This document shows positions 36,621 to 45,908 of a DNA stretch of 64,000 nucleotides, in pieces; the first letter of the stretch is position 1, and each line of letters begins with the position of its first letter. Made by a program: the position numbers and the translations under genes. Location of the stretch: contig NZ_JAKSYO010000042.1 of NCBI RefSeq assembly GCF_022829635.1, forward strand, positions 1-64,000. Reading direction: 5' to 3'. The notes beneath the pieces were generated by a model, which did not search any database, was not told the origin of the DNA, and worked only from the letters and a program-made list of their open reading frames with translations. Source of the DNA: Methylobacterium sp. E-066. GTDB taxonomy: Bacteria; Pseudomonadota; Alphaproteobacteria; Rhizobiales; Beijerinckiaceae.

Positions 36621-38609
36621 ATGCCCTTCCCTCGCGCCATGTCCTCCCCCCACACCGTGTCCTCACGGGTCACCTCCTCGGCCGAACAGCCGCACCGGAA
36701 CGCCCATCCGGGCGCTCCCGATCCCCAGCGCGTGGATTCCCCGGCCGTGGCGTGCGCGCCCGAGGCCTGGACCGGTGGCGGCCGGACCTTGCTGGCCCGG
36801 CGCCTCGCCCTGGCGATCCCGAGCCTCGCCGCTGCCGGCGGTCTCGCATGGCTGGCGGCCAGCGCCTACCCGGCCGGCGGCAGCCCACTTGCCTGGGCCA
36901 TCCTGATCCTGTTCGGCCTGGTGATGGGCTGGCAGGCTTTTGTGGCCTGCCAATACGTCTACGGGCTCGTCGCTGCCATCCTGGGCGACCGGGCGAAATC
37001 GGTTCTGGAGCGCCGCTCCGAGGCCGCCGAGGCGCCTGCCGCAGGCTCCGGCCGTACCGCCGCCGTGGTGGCGATCCACGCCGAGGACGCGGTGGCGGTG
37101 TTCGCCCGGCTGCGGGTGATGGCCCGATCGCTGGCGCGCGAGCAGGCGCAGGGCTCGGGGAAAGCCATCGACATCTTCGTCCTCTCGGACACCCGGGACG
37201 GCGCGATCGCGGCCGTCGAGGAGCACGAATTCGCCCGCATCCAGGCCTGGGCCGAGGCCGACCCGGCCCTGCCGCGGATCCGATACCGGCGCCGGACGGA
37301 AAACATCGGCCGCAAGGCGGGCAATATCGGCGAATTCTGCCGCAGCTACGGCGCGGACTACGCCTTCATGATCGTGCTGGACGCCGACAGCCTCATGACC
37401 GGCGCCGCCATGACCCGGCTCGTGCGCCTGATGGACGAGAGCCCCCGCACCGGCCTGATCCAGACCGTCTCCTACGCGGCCGGCCGGGACACCCTGTTCG
37501 CCCGCATCCAGCAATTCGCCGTGCGCCTCTACGCGCCCCTGGCTTTGCGCTGCCTGGAGACCTGGCAGGGGCCGGAGGGCAGCTACTGGGGCCACAACGC
37601 CATCCTGCGGATCGAGGCTTTTGCCGAGAACGCGCAGCTCCCGGTCCTGCCGGGGCGGGCGCCGCTCGGCGGCGAGATCCTGTGCCACGACATCGTCGAG
37701 GGCGCCCTGATGGTCCGCGCCGGCTGGGAGGTGCGCCTGCTGCCCGAGATGGGCGGCACCTGGGAGGAGATGCCCACCAACCTCATCGACCTGCTCGGCC
37801 GCGAGCGCCGCTGGTGCCAGGGCAACCTCCAGCACCTGCGGGTGCTGCCCTGGGCGGGCCTGCACGCCGCCAGCCGCTGGCACCTCGCGGTCGGCATCCT
37901 GGCCTACGGCATGCTGCCGCTGTGGATCGCCTTCCTGGGGCTGGCCGCCTGGCAGGCGGCCCGGACCGGCGATCTCGGCCTGCTGGCCTACGGGCTGACC
38001 GGGCACAGCGCGGCGGCCCACGCGCTCGCCGCCCTCAGCCTCGCCGTGCTGGCCCTGCCCAAGGTCCTGAGCCTCGGCCACGTCCTGGTCTCGCCGGCCC
38101 GCCGGGCGGCGTTCGGCGGCCCGAAGGCGCTCCTGGCGAGCGCCGCCCTGGAACAGGTCGTCTGGGTGTTCCTGTGGCCGGTGCTGACCCTGTTCACCGC
38201 CGGCGCCGTGGTCTCGACCTTCCTGGGCCGGGTGGTGCGCTGGGAGACCCAGGACCGCGACGACCGGCAGGTCTCCTGGGCCGAGGCGTTCCGGCTCCAG
38301 GCCGATGCCGTGGTGGTCGGGGCGCTGATCGTCTTCGCCCTGGTCTGGATCGGCAATGCCTGGCTCGGCCTGTGGCTGGTGCCCCTGGCCCTCGCGCTAC
38401 TGGCGAGCCCGGCCCAGAGCGTCTGGACCAGCCGAGCCGATCTCGGCCGGGCCGCTAGAGCCCGGGGCCTGTTCCTCACCGCCGACGACACCGCGCAGGC
38501 GCCGGAGCTGGCCGAGCTGACCCAGATCCGCGGCCTGCCGGCCGCCCCGGTCCCGGTCCGCACGGCGCCCCTGGAGCCCGCCATCTGGCTCGCCGCCGAC
38601 GAGGCGTGA
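36621..38609 (+). CDS. opgH: Glucan biosynthesis glucosyltransferase H
   Basis: This 662-residue inner-membrane GT2 glycosyltransferase makes the backbone of osmoregulated periplasmic glucans from UDP-glucose. It has two N-terminal membrane helices, then the GT2 domain with VLDADSLMTG near residue 255 and the product motif RERRWCQGNLQHL near residue 395. Several C-terminal helices follow. ATG 36621 was chosen because earlier in-frame codons overlap opgG on the other strand; ATG 36639 is an alternative. It works with the divergent opgG. Confidence 0.93.
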   Translation: MPFPRAMSSPHTVSSRVTSSAEQPHRNAHPGAPDPQRVDSPAVACAPEAWTGGGRTLLARRLALAIPSLAAAGGLAWLAASAYPAGGSPLAWAILILFGLVMGWQAFVACQYVYGLVAAILGDRAKSVLERRSEAAEAPAAGSGRTAAVVAIHAEDAVAVFARLRVMARSLAREQAQGSGKAIDIFVLSDTRDGAIAAVEEHEFARIQAWAEADPALPRIRYRRRTENIGRKAGNIGEFCRSYGADYAFMIVLDADSLMTGAAMTRLVRLMDESPRTGLIQTVSYAAGRDTLFARIQQFAVRLYAPLALRCLETWQGPEGSYWGHNAILRIEAFAENAQLPVLPGRAPLGGEILCHDIVEGALMVRAGWEVRLLPEMGGTWEEMPTNLIDLLGRERRWCQGNLQHLRVLPWAGLHAASRWHLAVGILAYGMLPLWIAFLGLAAWQAARTGDLGLLAYGLTGHSAAAHALAALSLAVLALPKVLSLGHVLVSPARRAAFGGPKALLASAALEQVVWVFLWPVLTLFTAGAVVSTFLGRVVRWETQDRDDRQVSWAEAFRLQADAVVVGALIVFALVWIGNAWLGLWLVPLALALLASPAQSVWTSRADLGRAARARGLFLTADDTAQAPELAELTQIRGLPAAPVPVRTAPLEPAIWLAADEA

Positions 38610-38849
38610 GTTTTTGGGGGCCGGGCGGGTCGGGACACGCCAAACCGCCCATTCCTCATCCCGGCCTTACGGCCAAGCTGCCACAGTGTTGCCATCGAGT
38701 CACGGAGGGGCGGAACCGGCTAAGCATGGCGGTTTGAGGGTTGGATTTGGGGCGCGAGCGTTTACCCCTTGGCGAGGATCGGCACGGCATCGTGCCCCGG
38801 TAATTCGCCGCGTTCCCACCTGATTTCGCGCCTGCCCCGAGAGGCTTTG

Positions 38850-39509
38850 ATGCGTCGTTTCCTTCCCGCCCTCGTAGGGCTCTTCGGCGCGGCCGCCTGC
38901 GCCGCGCCGGCGCTCGCCTACGAGATCGACCCGCTGACCCGCCAGCCGCTGAACGACGCGCTCACCGTGCGGGTCCGCCCGCAGGCCGTCGAGACCGTCG
39001 CGGTGCCGGTGGCCAACGCCTCCCTCAACCCCGCCGACCCGCTCGACGCGGCCGTGCCGCAGATGTCGGCGATCCCGCGCGAGACCGTGGCCTATAACGG
39101 CCCCTACGGCGCCGGCACGATCGTGGTCTCCACCGCCGAGCGGCGGCTCTACTACGTGATGGGCGGCGGCCAGGCCCTGCGCTACGGCGTCGGCGTCGGC
39201 CGTCCGGGCTTCACCTGGGGCGGCGTGCAGACCATCACGATGAAGCGCGAGTGGCCGGATTGGCGTCCGCCGTCGACCATGCTGCGCCGCCGGCCCGACC
39301 TGCCACGCTACATGAAGGGCGGCATCGAGAACCCGCTCGGCGCCCGCGCCATGTATCTCGGCGGCTCGATCTACCGGATCCACGGCTCGAATGAGCCGGA
39401 GACCATCGGCACCGCCGTGTCCTCGGGCTGCATTCGCATGACCAACGACGACGTCACCGATCTCTACACCCGCGCCAAGGTCGGCACGAAGGTCGTCGTC
39501 CAGCGCTGA
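38850..39509 (+). CDS. L,D-transpeptidase, ErfK/YbiS/YnhG family
   Basis: This 219-residue periplasmic L,D-transpeptidase has a signal peptide (LPALVGLFGAAACAAPALA). Its YkuD domain starts at GTIVVSTAERRLYYVMGGG and contains the catalytic motif IHGSNEPETIGTAVSSGCIRM with the nucleophilic Cys near residue 200. GAGAGG precedes the ATG. It differs from the large YcbB-type enzyme at 26487, so the cell has at least two 3-3 cross-linking or anchoring enzymes. A terminator follows at 39532. Confidence 0.94.
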   Translation: MRRFLPALVGLFGAAACAAPALAYEIDPLTRQPLNDALTVRVRPQAVETVAVPVANASLNPADPLDAAVPQMSAIPRETVAYNGPYGAGTIVVSTAERRLYYVMGGGQALRYGVGVGRPGFTWGGVQTITMKREWPDWRPPSTMLRRRPDLPRYMKGGIENPLGARAMYLGGSIYRIHGSNEPETIGTAVSSGCIRMTNDDVTDLYTRAKVGTKVVVQR

Positions 39510-39531
39510 TTGTTTGGGACTTTTTCGGATG

Positions 39532-39557
39532 GGGCCGGCCGCGAGGCTGGCCCTTTT
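39532..39557 (+). terminator. Rho-independent terminator after the L,D-transpeptidase
   Basis: GGGCCGGCC pairs with GGCTGGCCC (one mismatch) around a GCGA loop and is followed by TTTTGCG. It lies about 20 bases past the stop of the gene ending at 39509. Confidence 0.75.
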
Positions 39558-39561
39558 GCGT

Positions 39562-39888
39562 TCAGGCTTCGGGCAGCGTCACCAGCGCGTCGGGGCGCTT
39601 CACCTCGATCTCGATGAACGCGATCGGATGCGCCGACCCGTTCATCACGTCGTGCCGGATGCCGGCGGGCCGCATGTAGGATTGCCCGGCCGCGAGCGCC
39701 GTCTCGCTGACCGCCGCTCCGTCATGGACGCGCAGCACGCCGTCCATCAGCATCACCACGAAATACGGCCAGCCATGCTCGTGCCAGCCGGTCACCGCCC
39801 CGGGCGAAAAATCCCAGCGGGTGATGCGCACCGTGGCATCGTCCTGCTGGATCGTGGGCAATGCGGGGATCGTGCAGGTGAAGGCCAT
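39562..39888 (-). CDS. Cupin-domain protein
   Basis: A 108-residue single cupin fold. Motif 1 residues appear as GWHEHGWPYFVVMLMDG near residue 36, supplying His ligands and a downstream Tyr. Motif 2 is RPAGIRHDVMNGS near residue 78, giving a third His. A metal-binding enzymatic or sensor role is possible; no substrate can be named. ATG 39888 gives the domain-only form. Confidence 0.85.
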   Translation of the reverse strand: MAFTCTIPALPTIQQDDATVRITRWDFSPGAVTGWHEHGWPYFVVMLMDGVLRVHDGAAVSETALAAGQSYMRPAGIRHDVMNGSAHPIAFIEIEVKRPDALVTLPEA

Positions 39889-40001
39889 GGGGGCTCCGGG
39901 GCTGGCGGGACGTCCAGCTCGCGCCGGCATTCCGAAAATTAGGATGCTATCAACGACTGAGAGCCGGTCAGATTTGGACGCCCGATCGTCCCAACCTTGT
40001 G

Positions 40002-40295
40002 TCAGGATGCTCCCGGCATTGAGGAGGGGGCACGGGCACCATGGCGGATGCCAATGATGACGACTCCGTCTTCAGAGACCTCGTAGAAAATTATATATGG
40101 ATAGGGTTGCACTGGGATCCGCCGCAAATTCCCCAGGCTCGTCAGCCGGCCGCTTCTCGGCTGATCCAGCAGGAAATCGAGGACGGCCTGGATCCGGCCT
40201 TGAACGCGTCGTGCCCCTTGAGGCGATGCCTGCGCGATCTCCGAGAGCACGCGCTCGAGTTCCGCCGCCGCATCCGCGGTAAAGCGCAGTCTCAA
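40002..40295 (-). CDS. RelE/ParE superfamily toxin
   Basis: This 97-residue plasmid-stabilisation-type toxin has the family pattern FTADAAAELERVLSEIA, RRVQGRIQAVLDFLLDQPRSGR and the C-terminal YPYIIFYEVSEDGVVIIGIRHGAR. The TTG start overlaps the antitoxin stop by 4 bp. Whether it blocks gyrase (ParE) or cleaves mRNA (RelE) cannot be told from sequence. Confidence 0.9.
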   Translation of the reverse strand: MRLRFTADAAAELERVLSEIAQASPQGARRVQGRIQAVLDFLLDQPRSGRLTSLGNLRRIPVQPYPYIIFYEVSEDGVVIIGIRHGARAPSSMPGAS

Positions 40296-40519
40296 AGCCC
40301 GTGCTTCGCCCAGATCGCCCGGATCTGCTCATCCGACGCGAAATCACGCCGCGCCGCCTGAGCGCGCGAGTTCGCGAAGGACGCCTCTTCCTCGGGACTG
40401 AGGCGAAGGACAGACTCGTCCTCGCCAGCGAGGCGCAAGAGGACGCTGGCCAGCTCGTCCTGCGTTTCGGAGGGCAGCGTGCGCACGCGCGCGATGGCTC
40501 GGTCGAGAAGCTCGGTCAT
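40292..40519 (-). CDS. Antitoxin partner of the RelE/ParE toxin
   Basis: A 75-residue acidic helical protein (LLDRAIARVRTLPSETQDELASVLLRLA then EEEASFANSRAQAARRDFASDEQIRAIWAKHGL). It immediately precedes and overlaps the toxin gene. This form of antitoxin is a known partner of RelE/ParE toxins in alphaproteobacteria and lacks an obvious ribbon-helix-helix start, so autoregulation may depend on another mode. Confidence 0.85.
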   Translation of the reverse strand: MTELLDRAIARVRTLPSETQDELASVLLRLAGEDESVLRLSPEEEASFANSRAQAARRDFASDEQIRAIWAKHGL

Positions 40520-40597
40520 GCCGTCATCGTGCGTCAGAATCGATGTCGAGAGAAGTCGCCTTAGCGCGGAAGCTGCTGATCCTCCGACCCGACGGCC

Positions 40598-41020
40598 TCA
40601 ATGGCAGCCGCACGAGCCCGAGCCGCAGCCCCCGGTCTGCTTCACTGGGGCGGTGCGCGCGGTCTCGCGGTCGAGGCCGCGCTCGGCGAGTTCGGACAAG
40701 TAGGTCTGCCAGCGGGATTCGTATTCGCGGCCCAGCGTGTGCAGGTAGCCCCAGCCGTAGAGGCCGGTGTCGTGCATGTCGTCGAAGCCGAGCTTGACCG
40801 CGTAGTTGCCGATCGGCTCCACGGCCAGGATCGCCACGGCGCGCTTGCCGCCGATCACCTTGCGCTCCAGGGGCGAATGGCCCTGCACTTCGGCCGATGG
40901 GCTCGACACGCGCAGATACTCCGCCGGCAGGGCGAAACGCGACCCGTCCTCGAAGGCGACGTTGAGCACCCGCCGGTCGGCCGACAGGCGGATCTCGGTC
41001 GGCCACAGATCCTCGTTCAC
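40598..41020 (-). CDS. DUF971 family protein with Cys-rich tail
   Basis: This 140-residue protein matches the DUF971 domain also found at the N-terminus of gamma-butyrobetaine hydroxylase-like enzymes ([55 protein letters not shown]). The domain is associated with iron-sulfur cluster handling in other bacteria. The extreme C-terminus CGSGSCGCH could bind metal or Fe-S. GTG start at 41020. Divergent from moaA, which needs Fe-S clusters, so a functional link is conceivable. Confidence 0.85.
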   Translation of the reverse strand: MNEDLWPTEIRLSADRRVLNVAFEDGSRFALPAEYLRVSSPSAEVQGHSPLERKVIGGKRAVAILAVEPIGNYAVKLGFDDMHDTGLYGWGYLHTLGREYESRWQTYLSELAERGLDRETARTAPVKQTGGCGSGSCGCH

Positions 41021-41101
41021 GGGTCACACTCCTCAAGCATTCCGGGGTTGCGGCCCGGGGTCGGCTTGCCCACGACCGTATCGGGCATCATATGCTCAAT
41101 C

Positions 41102-42160
41102 ATGCTCGATGACATCTCCAGCACGCCGCAGGGGTTTATGGCCGACGCGCCCCGCGCGCCGTCGCCCGCGCCGCTGATCGATCCGTTCCAGCGGGCGATC
41201 TCGTATCTGCGCATCTCGGTGACGGATCGCTGCGATCTGCGCTGTGCCTACTGCATGTCGGAGACCATGCAGTTCCTGCCCAAGCGCGACCTGCTGACCC
41301 TGGAGGAGCTGGACCGGCTCTGCGGGGTGTTCATCGCCCGGGGCGTGCGCAAGCTGCGGATCACCGGCGGCGAGCCGCTGGTGCGCCGGGACATCATGCA
41401 CCTGTTCCGCCGCCTGTCGCGCCATCTCGATTCGGGCGCGCTGGAAGAGCTGACGCTCACCACCAACGGCACCCAGCTCGCACGATACGCGAACGAGCTG
41501 GCGAGCTTCGGCGTGCGCCGGATCAATGTGTCCCTGGATACGCTGGACCCCCAAAAGTTCCGGGCGATCACCCGGCGGGGCGACCTGCCGGTGGTGCTCG
41601 ACGGCATCGCGGCCGCGCGGGCGGCCGGCATGAAGGTCAAGATCAACGCGGTGGCGCTGCGCGACGTCAACGCCGACGAGATCCCCGACATGATCGCCTG
41701 GGCCCACGGCCTCGGGATGGACATGACGCTGATCGAGGTGATGCCGCTCGGCGAGATCGAGGCCGACCGCACCGACCAGTTCCTGCCCCTGTCGGTGGCC
41801 CGGCAGCGCCTGGAGAGCCGCTACACCCTGACGCCGCTGCCCGATCGCACCGGCGGCCCGGCGCGCTACGTCCGGGTCGAGGAGACCGGCGGCAAGCTCG
41901 GCTTCATCACGCCGCTGACCCACAATTTCTGCGAGAGCTGCAACCGGGTGCGCCTGACCTGTACCGGCCAGCTCTACCTGTGCCTCGGCCAGGAGGATTC
42001 CGCGGACCTGCGGGCGGTGCTGCGCGCCTCCCCAGATGACGCCGTGCTGGCGGCGGCGGTGGTCGAGGCGATCACCCGCAAGCCCAAGGGCCACGACTTC
42101 ATCATCGAGCGCCAGCGCCCGGCCGCCGTACCGCGCCACATGAGCGTGACGGGGGGATAG
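41102..42160 (+). CDS. moaA: GTP 3',8-cyclase (molybdenum cofactor biosynthesis)
   Basis: This radical SAM enzyme performs the first step of molybdopterin synthesis with MoaC. The 352-residue protein has the radical SAM cluster motif CDLRCAYCM near residue 41, [10 protein letters not shown] near 94 and the second cluster site [14 protein letters not shown]. It ends in the GG pair needed for activity. ATG 41102 was chosen; ATG 41138 is an alternative that still precedes the conserved region. It stands alone, with other moa genes absent from the window. Confidence 0.96.
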   Translation: MLDDISSTPQGFMADAPRAPSPAPLIDPFQRAISYLRISVTDRCDLRCAYCMSETMQFLPKRDLLTLEELDRLCGVFIARGVRKLRITGGEPLVRRDIMHLFRRLSRHLDSGALEELTLTTNGTQLARYANELASFGVRRINVSLDTLDPQKFRAITRRGDLPVVLDGIAAARAAGMKVKINAVALRDVNADEIPDMIAWAHGLGMDMTLIEVMPLGEIEADRTDQFLPLSVARQRLESRYTLTPLPDRTGGPARYVRVEETGGKLGFITPLTHNFCESCNRVRLTCTGQLYLCLGQEDSADLRAVLRASPDDAVLAAAVVEAITRKPKGHDFIIERQRPAAVPRHMSVTGG

Positions 42161-42227
42161 CCCACGGACACTCCGCCCCGCAGGGCGACGATGGTCCCAC
42201 ATCGGCCGGTACAGGCCGCGACGCGCG

Positions 42228-42360
42228 CCCTCTCCCGTGCGGGAGAGGGTTGGGGTGAGTGATACGCTCTATCCGGAGGAACCTGACCCCTCACCCTGTC
42301 CCTCTCCCGCACGGGAGAGGGGACCCGCGCCTCATCCTGCGCCCGTGCTCCCCAGCCCAA
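42228..42360. repeat. CCCTCTCCCG/CGGGAGAGG inverted repeat, copy 2
   Basis: Two CTCTCCCG/CGGGAGAG hairpins are followed by GCGCCTCATCCTGCGCCCGTG and AGCCCA. The reverse complement of that flank matches the left flank of the copy at 54680-54832. It lies between convergent moaA and radA and may serve both 3' ends. Confidence 0.75.
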
Positions 42361-42391
42361 TGGGTAGATCCCAAGGTAGGGGTAAGTCCGC

Positions 42392-43828
42392 TCACATCTC
42401 CTCGTCAGCGTAGCGCGATTGCGCCCGTCCGCGCTGCCCGCCACCGCGCCGCGGCGCGCCGGCACTGATTCCCGCCACCAGGTCGGCGATGTGGCGCAGG
42501 GTCTCCACCGCCAGCGCCTTGTCGCCTTCGCCGCGGCCCTGCGGGATCAAAGCCTTGGCGAAGCCGAGCTTCTGGGCCTCCTTCAACCGGGCGCCGGCCT
42601 GGGCCACCGGCCGGATCGCCCCGGACAGGCCGATCTCCCCGAAATACACGGTCTCCGGCGGCAGCACCGCCCCCGACAGGGACGAGACCAGGGCGGCCGC
42701 CACCGCGAGGTCCGCCGCCGGCTCGGTGATGCGCAAGCCTCCGGCCACATTCAAATACACGTCGTGGGTGCCGAGCCGGATGCCGCCATGGGCCTCCAGC
42801 ACGGCCAGCACCATGGACAGCCGGTTCGGGTCCCAGCCGACCACCGCCCGGCGGGGCATGCCGAGCGAGGACGGCGCCACCAGCGCCTGGATCTCCACCA
42901 GCAGGGGCCGCGTGCCCTCCATCCCGGCGAAGACCGCGGTGCCGGCGGCTTGGTGGTCGCGCCCGGCCAGGAACAGGGCCGAGGGGTTGGGCACCTCGGC
43001 GAGCCCGGCATCGGTCATCTCGAACACGCCGATCTCGTCGGTGGGGCCGAAGCGGTTCTTCACCGCGCGCAGGATGCGGAAATGGTGGCCCTGGTCGCCC
43101 TCGAACGAGGCGACCGCGTCGACCATGTGCTCCACCACCCGGGGGCCGGCGATCTGCCCGTCCTTGGTGACGTGGCCGACCAGGATCACCGCGGTGCCGG
43201 TGGTCTTGGCGAAGCGGATCAGCGCTTGGGCCGAGGAGCGCACCTGCGTGACCGTCCCGGGGGCCGATTCCACCGTCTCGGTCCACATGGTCTGGATCGA
43301 GTCGATGATCGCGAGCGCCGGCGGGCGGCCCTGGCTGAGAGTCTCGATGATGTCCTCGACATTGGTCTCGGCGGCCAGATCCACCGGATGGGAACTCAGC
43401 CCCAGCCGCTCGGCCCGCAGCCGCACCTGCCCCACCGCCTCCTCGCCGGAGATGTAGGCGACCCGCTCGCCCGTGCCCGCCATGGCGGCGGAGGCCTGCA
43501 TCAGCAGGGTCGACTTGCCGATGCCGGGATCGCCGCCGAGCAGGATCACCGAGCCGCGCACGAAGCCGCCGCCGGTCACCCGGTCGAGCTCACCGATTCC
43601 CGAGGGGATGCGCGGCGCCTCCTTGGTCTCGCCGGTCAGGCCCTCCAGCGGAAAAACCCGGCCGCGGGCGCGGGACGGCCGGGTCGCGACCGGACCGGAC
43701 TGGCCCGGCGCGGCGGCCGCCTCCTCGACGATCGTGTTCCAGCCGTTGCACGCCTCGCAGCGCCCGCGCCAGCGGTTGTAGACCGCCCCGCAGGATTGGC
43801 ACACGAAGGTCTGGTGGATCTTGGCCAT
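42392..43828 (-). CDS. radA: DNA repair protein RadA
   Basis: This RecA-related ATPase promotes branch migration in recombinational repair. The 478-residue protein has an N-terminal zinc finger (CQSCGAVYNRWRGRCEAC), Walker A GGDPGIGKST near residue 95, and the diagnostic KNRFGPTDEIGVFEM near residue 255. A Lon-like C-terminal domain follows. The stop lies shortly after a low-complexity RRGGGQRGRAQ tail. It is 46 bp downstream of alr on the same strand and probably co-transcribed. Confidence 0.97.
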   Translation of the reverse strand: MAKIHQTFVCQSCGAVYNRWRGRCEACNGWNTIVEEAAAAPGQSGPVATRPSRARGRVFPLEGLTGETKEAPRIPSGIGELDRVTGGGFVRGSVILLGGDPGIGKSTLLMQASAAMAGTGERVAYISGEEAVGQVRLRAERLGLSSHPVDLAAETNVEDIIETLSQGRPPALAIIDSIQTMWTETVESAPGTVTQVRSSAQALIRFAKTTGTAVILVGHVTKDGQIAGPRVVEHMVDAVASFEGDQGHHFRILRAVKNRFGPTDEIGVFEMTDAGLAEVPNPSALFLAGRDHQAAGTAVFAGMEGTRPLLVEIQALVAPSSLGMPRRAVVGWDPNRLSMVLAVLEAHGGIRLGTHDVYLNVAGGLRITEPAADLAVAAALVSSLSGAVLPPETVYFGEIGLSGAIRPVAQAGARLKEAQKLGFAKALIPQGRGEGDKALAVETLRHIADLVAGISAGAPRRGGGQRGRAQSRYADEEM

Positions 43829-43874
43829 TCGGGTCCGCGCGCCGCCGGTCCGGCATTCGAAGAGATGGGTCGGA

Positions 43875-45032
43875 TCACCCTACATAAGTTCGAACATAAC
43901 GCGAACCCAGCCCCGTCAGGATCTCGTAGCCGATCGTCCCGGCGGCGCGGCCGACCGTGTCGATGTCCAAGCTGTCGCCGATCAGCACGGCCGTCGCGCC
44001 GCGCCGAGCCGCGGGGGCCGCGGTGACGTCGAGGATGATCAGATCCATGGAGACGAGGCCCAGGATCGGGCAGGGCACGCCGCCGACCAGGGCCTGGCCG
44101 CGCCCGCTGATCGCCCGCGGGAAGCCGTCGGCATAGCCGAGGGACAGGGTGGCGAGCCGGCTCGGCGCCGGGGCGGTCCAGCGGCCGTTATAGCCGACGC
44201 TGGCGCCGGCCTCGACCTGCCGCACCTGGGCGATCAAGGCTTCGAGCCGCACCACCGGGCGCATCGGGTTTGCGGAATCCGGCGTCGGGTTGCCGCCGAA
44301 CAGGGCGTAGCCCGGGCGCAGCAGATCGTGCCCCGCGCCGTCAAGGAACACGCCCGAGGAATTCGCTAGCGACGCAAGCAGGCCCGGATAGGCGGCTTTG
44401 ACCCGGGCGAAATCGGCGATCTGCCGGGCGTTGACGGGATCCTCCGGCTTCTCGGCGCTGACGAAGTGGCTCAGCAGCAGGTCGATGCCGGCGGCCGCGA
44501 TGCGCGGATCGCCGGAGAGTTCCAGCGCCTCCGGCACCGGCAGCCCCAGGCGGTTCATGCCGGTATCGACGTGGAGCGCCGCCGGCCGGCCTCCGCCCGA
44601 GAACGCTGCCCATTCGGCGATCTCCTCGCGGCTGCCGAGCACCGGGCGCAGGTCGTGCGCCGCGAAAGGCTCGCAGGCGCCGGGCGGCAAGCCGTTCAGG
44701 ACGTAGATCGCGGCCTCCGGCAGGGCGGCCCGGGCGGCGATGCCCTCAGCGAGGTGAGCGACGAAGAAGGTCCGGCACCCGGCCGACCACAGGGCCGGCC
44801 CGACCCGCGCAACGCCGCAGCCATAGGCATCGGCCTTCACCACGGCGGCGCACTCGGCGCCCCGGGCGGCCAGCATCCGCCAGTTTGCCACGATCGCCCC
44901 GAGATCGATCGTCAGCCGTGCGCCGTGGGCGCCGGTCTCCCCGGTCTCCGTCACACGTCCGGCATCGGCCACGCTGACCACCTCCACCCGCTCGCCTCCG
45001 CGCCCCGGAAGCACAAGCCGGACCCATAGCAT
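43875..45032 (-). CDS. alr: Alanine racemase
   Basis: This PLP enzyme makes D-alanine for peptidoglycan. The 385-residue protein carries the PLP-lysine motif AVVKADAYGCG near residue 64, the HVDTGMNRLGL segment and the second catalytic Tyr region ASVGYNGRWTAP near residue 276. Residues 1-40 precede the conserved domain (LTIDLGAIVANWRML). The ATG at 45032 is the only good start before it. Transcription probably continues into radA. Confidence 0.96.
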   Translation of the reverse strand: MLWVRLVLPGRGGERVEVVSVADAGRVTETGETGAHGARLTIDLGAIVANWRMLAARGAECAAVVKADAYGCGVARVGPALWSAGCRTFFVAHLAEGIAARAALPEAAIYVLNGLPPGACEPFAAHDLRPVLGSREEIAEWAAFSGGGRPAALHVDTGMNRLGLPVPEALELSGDPRIAAAGIDLLLSHFVSAEKPEDPVNARQIADFARVKAAYPGLLASLANSSGVFLDGAGHDLLRPGYALFGGNPTPDSANPMRPVVRLEALIAQVRQVEAGASVGYNGRWTAPAPSRLATLSLGYADGFPRAISGRGQALVGGVPCPILGLVSMDLIILDVTAAPAARRGATAVLIGDSLDIDTVGRAAGTIGYEILTGLGSRYVRTYVG

Positions 45033-45065
45033 CCGGATTGTGACGTGGTGGAGCCCGATGGGCTC

Positions 45066-45776
45066 TCACCCCCGCAAGTGGAACGGGTTGAAATCCGTGT
45101 CCGTATCGAAGGCATCGCGCCCCTCGGCGCGTTTCAAGAAGCCGATCAGCGGCACGCTGAGAGGAAGCGCAACGATCTCCCAGGCGACCTTCAGAGCCCA
45201 GATCGACAGCGCGAGGCGGACGAGATCCGCGGCAGGATAGAGTCCGCCGAAGCCGAGCCCGATGAACAGGGCCGAATCGATGCCCTGGCCGACGAGCGTC
45301 GAGGCGACGAGCCGCGCGGCCAGCCCCCGGCCGCGAAAGCGCAGCTTCAGCTTGGCGAGCAGGTAGGCGTTCAGGAATTCGCCGGTGAGATAGGCCGCAA
45401 GGCCCGCGAGCGCGAGCCGCGGGGTGGCGCCGAGCACCGCCTCGAACGCCGCCTGGTGCGGCCAGAACGGTGCAGGCGGCAGCGCCGCCGCGATCCCGTA
45501 GGCCAGGATCCAGAGCGCCTGCGCCAGGAAGCCGGTCCAGACCACCGTTCGGGTGCTGGAATAGCCGTAGACCTCGGTCAGCACGTCGCCGAACAGGTAG
45601 GAGGCGGGAAACACGATCACCGCCGCCGTGAAGGTCAGGCCGCCCACCGAGACGATCTTGCCCGCCAGCACCAGCGAGATCATCAGCACCGCGCCGAACA
45701 GGCCGGCGATCGGAACGAGGTAAACGGGGCCGGCCACCGCCCGGTCCGCGCTCACGAGCGGCACGGGCTGATGCAT
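45066..45776 (-). CDS. Queuosine precursor transporter (VUT/YhhQ family)
   Basis: This 236-residue, six-helix inner-membrane protein of the YhhQ/VUT family imports preQ0/preQ1-type queuosine precursors. Family features seen are FPASYLFGDVLTEVYGY near residue 56, LTGEFLNAYLLAKLK, VGQGIDSALFIGLGF and a C-terminal LSVPLIGFLKR. ATG 45776 starts MHQPVPL; a GTG three codons earlier is also possible. It lies upstream of alr on the same strand with a 33-bp gap. Confidence 0.9.
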   Translation of the reverse strand: MHQPVPLVSADRAVAGPVYLVPIAGLFGAVLMISLVLAGKIVSVGGLTFTAAVIVFPASYLFGDVLTEVYGYSSTRTVVWTGFLAQALWILAYGIAAALPPAPFWPHQAAFEAVLGATPRLALAGLAAYLTGEFLNAYLLAKLKLRFRGRGLAARLVASTLVGQGIDSALFIGLGFGGLYPAADLVRLALSIWALKVAWEIVALPLSVPLIGFLKRAEGRDAFDTDTDFNPFHLRG

Positions 45777-45908
45777 GGACGGCACAGGCCTCGGCCGAGG
45801 CCCGTCCCTGAGGGTGACGGCCGAGGTTCGGCTTGGTATACTTCGGCCCCGGTCCCGGGGAGCCGCATGGCCGCCGCGGCATCCCCTCTGGTTCCTAAAA
45901 GTTCACAG

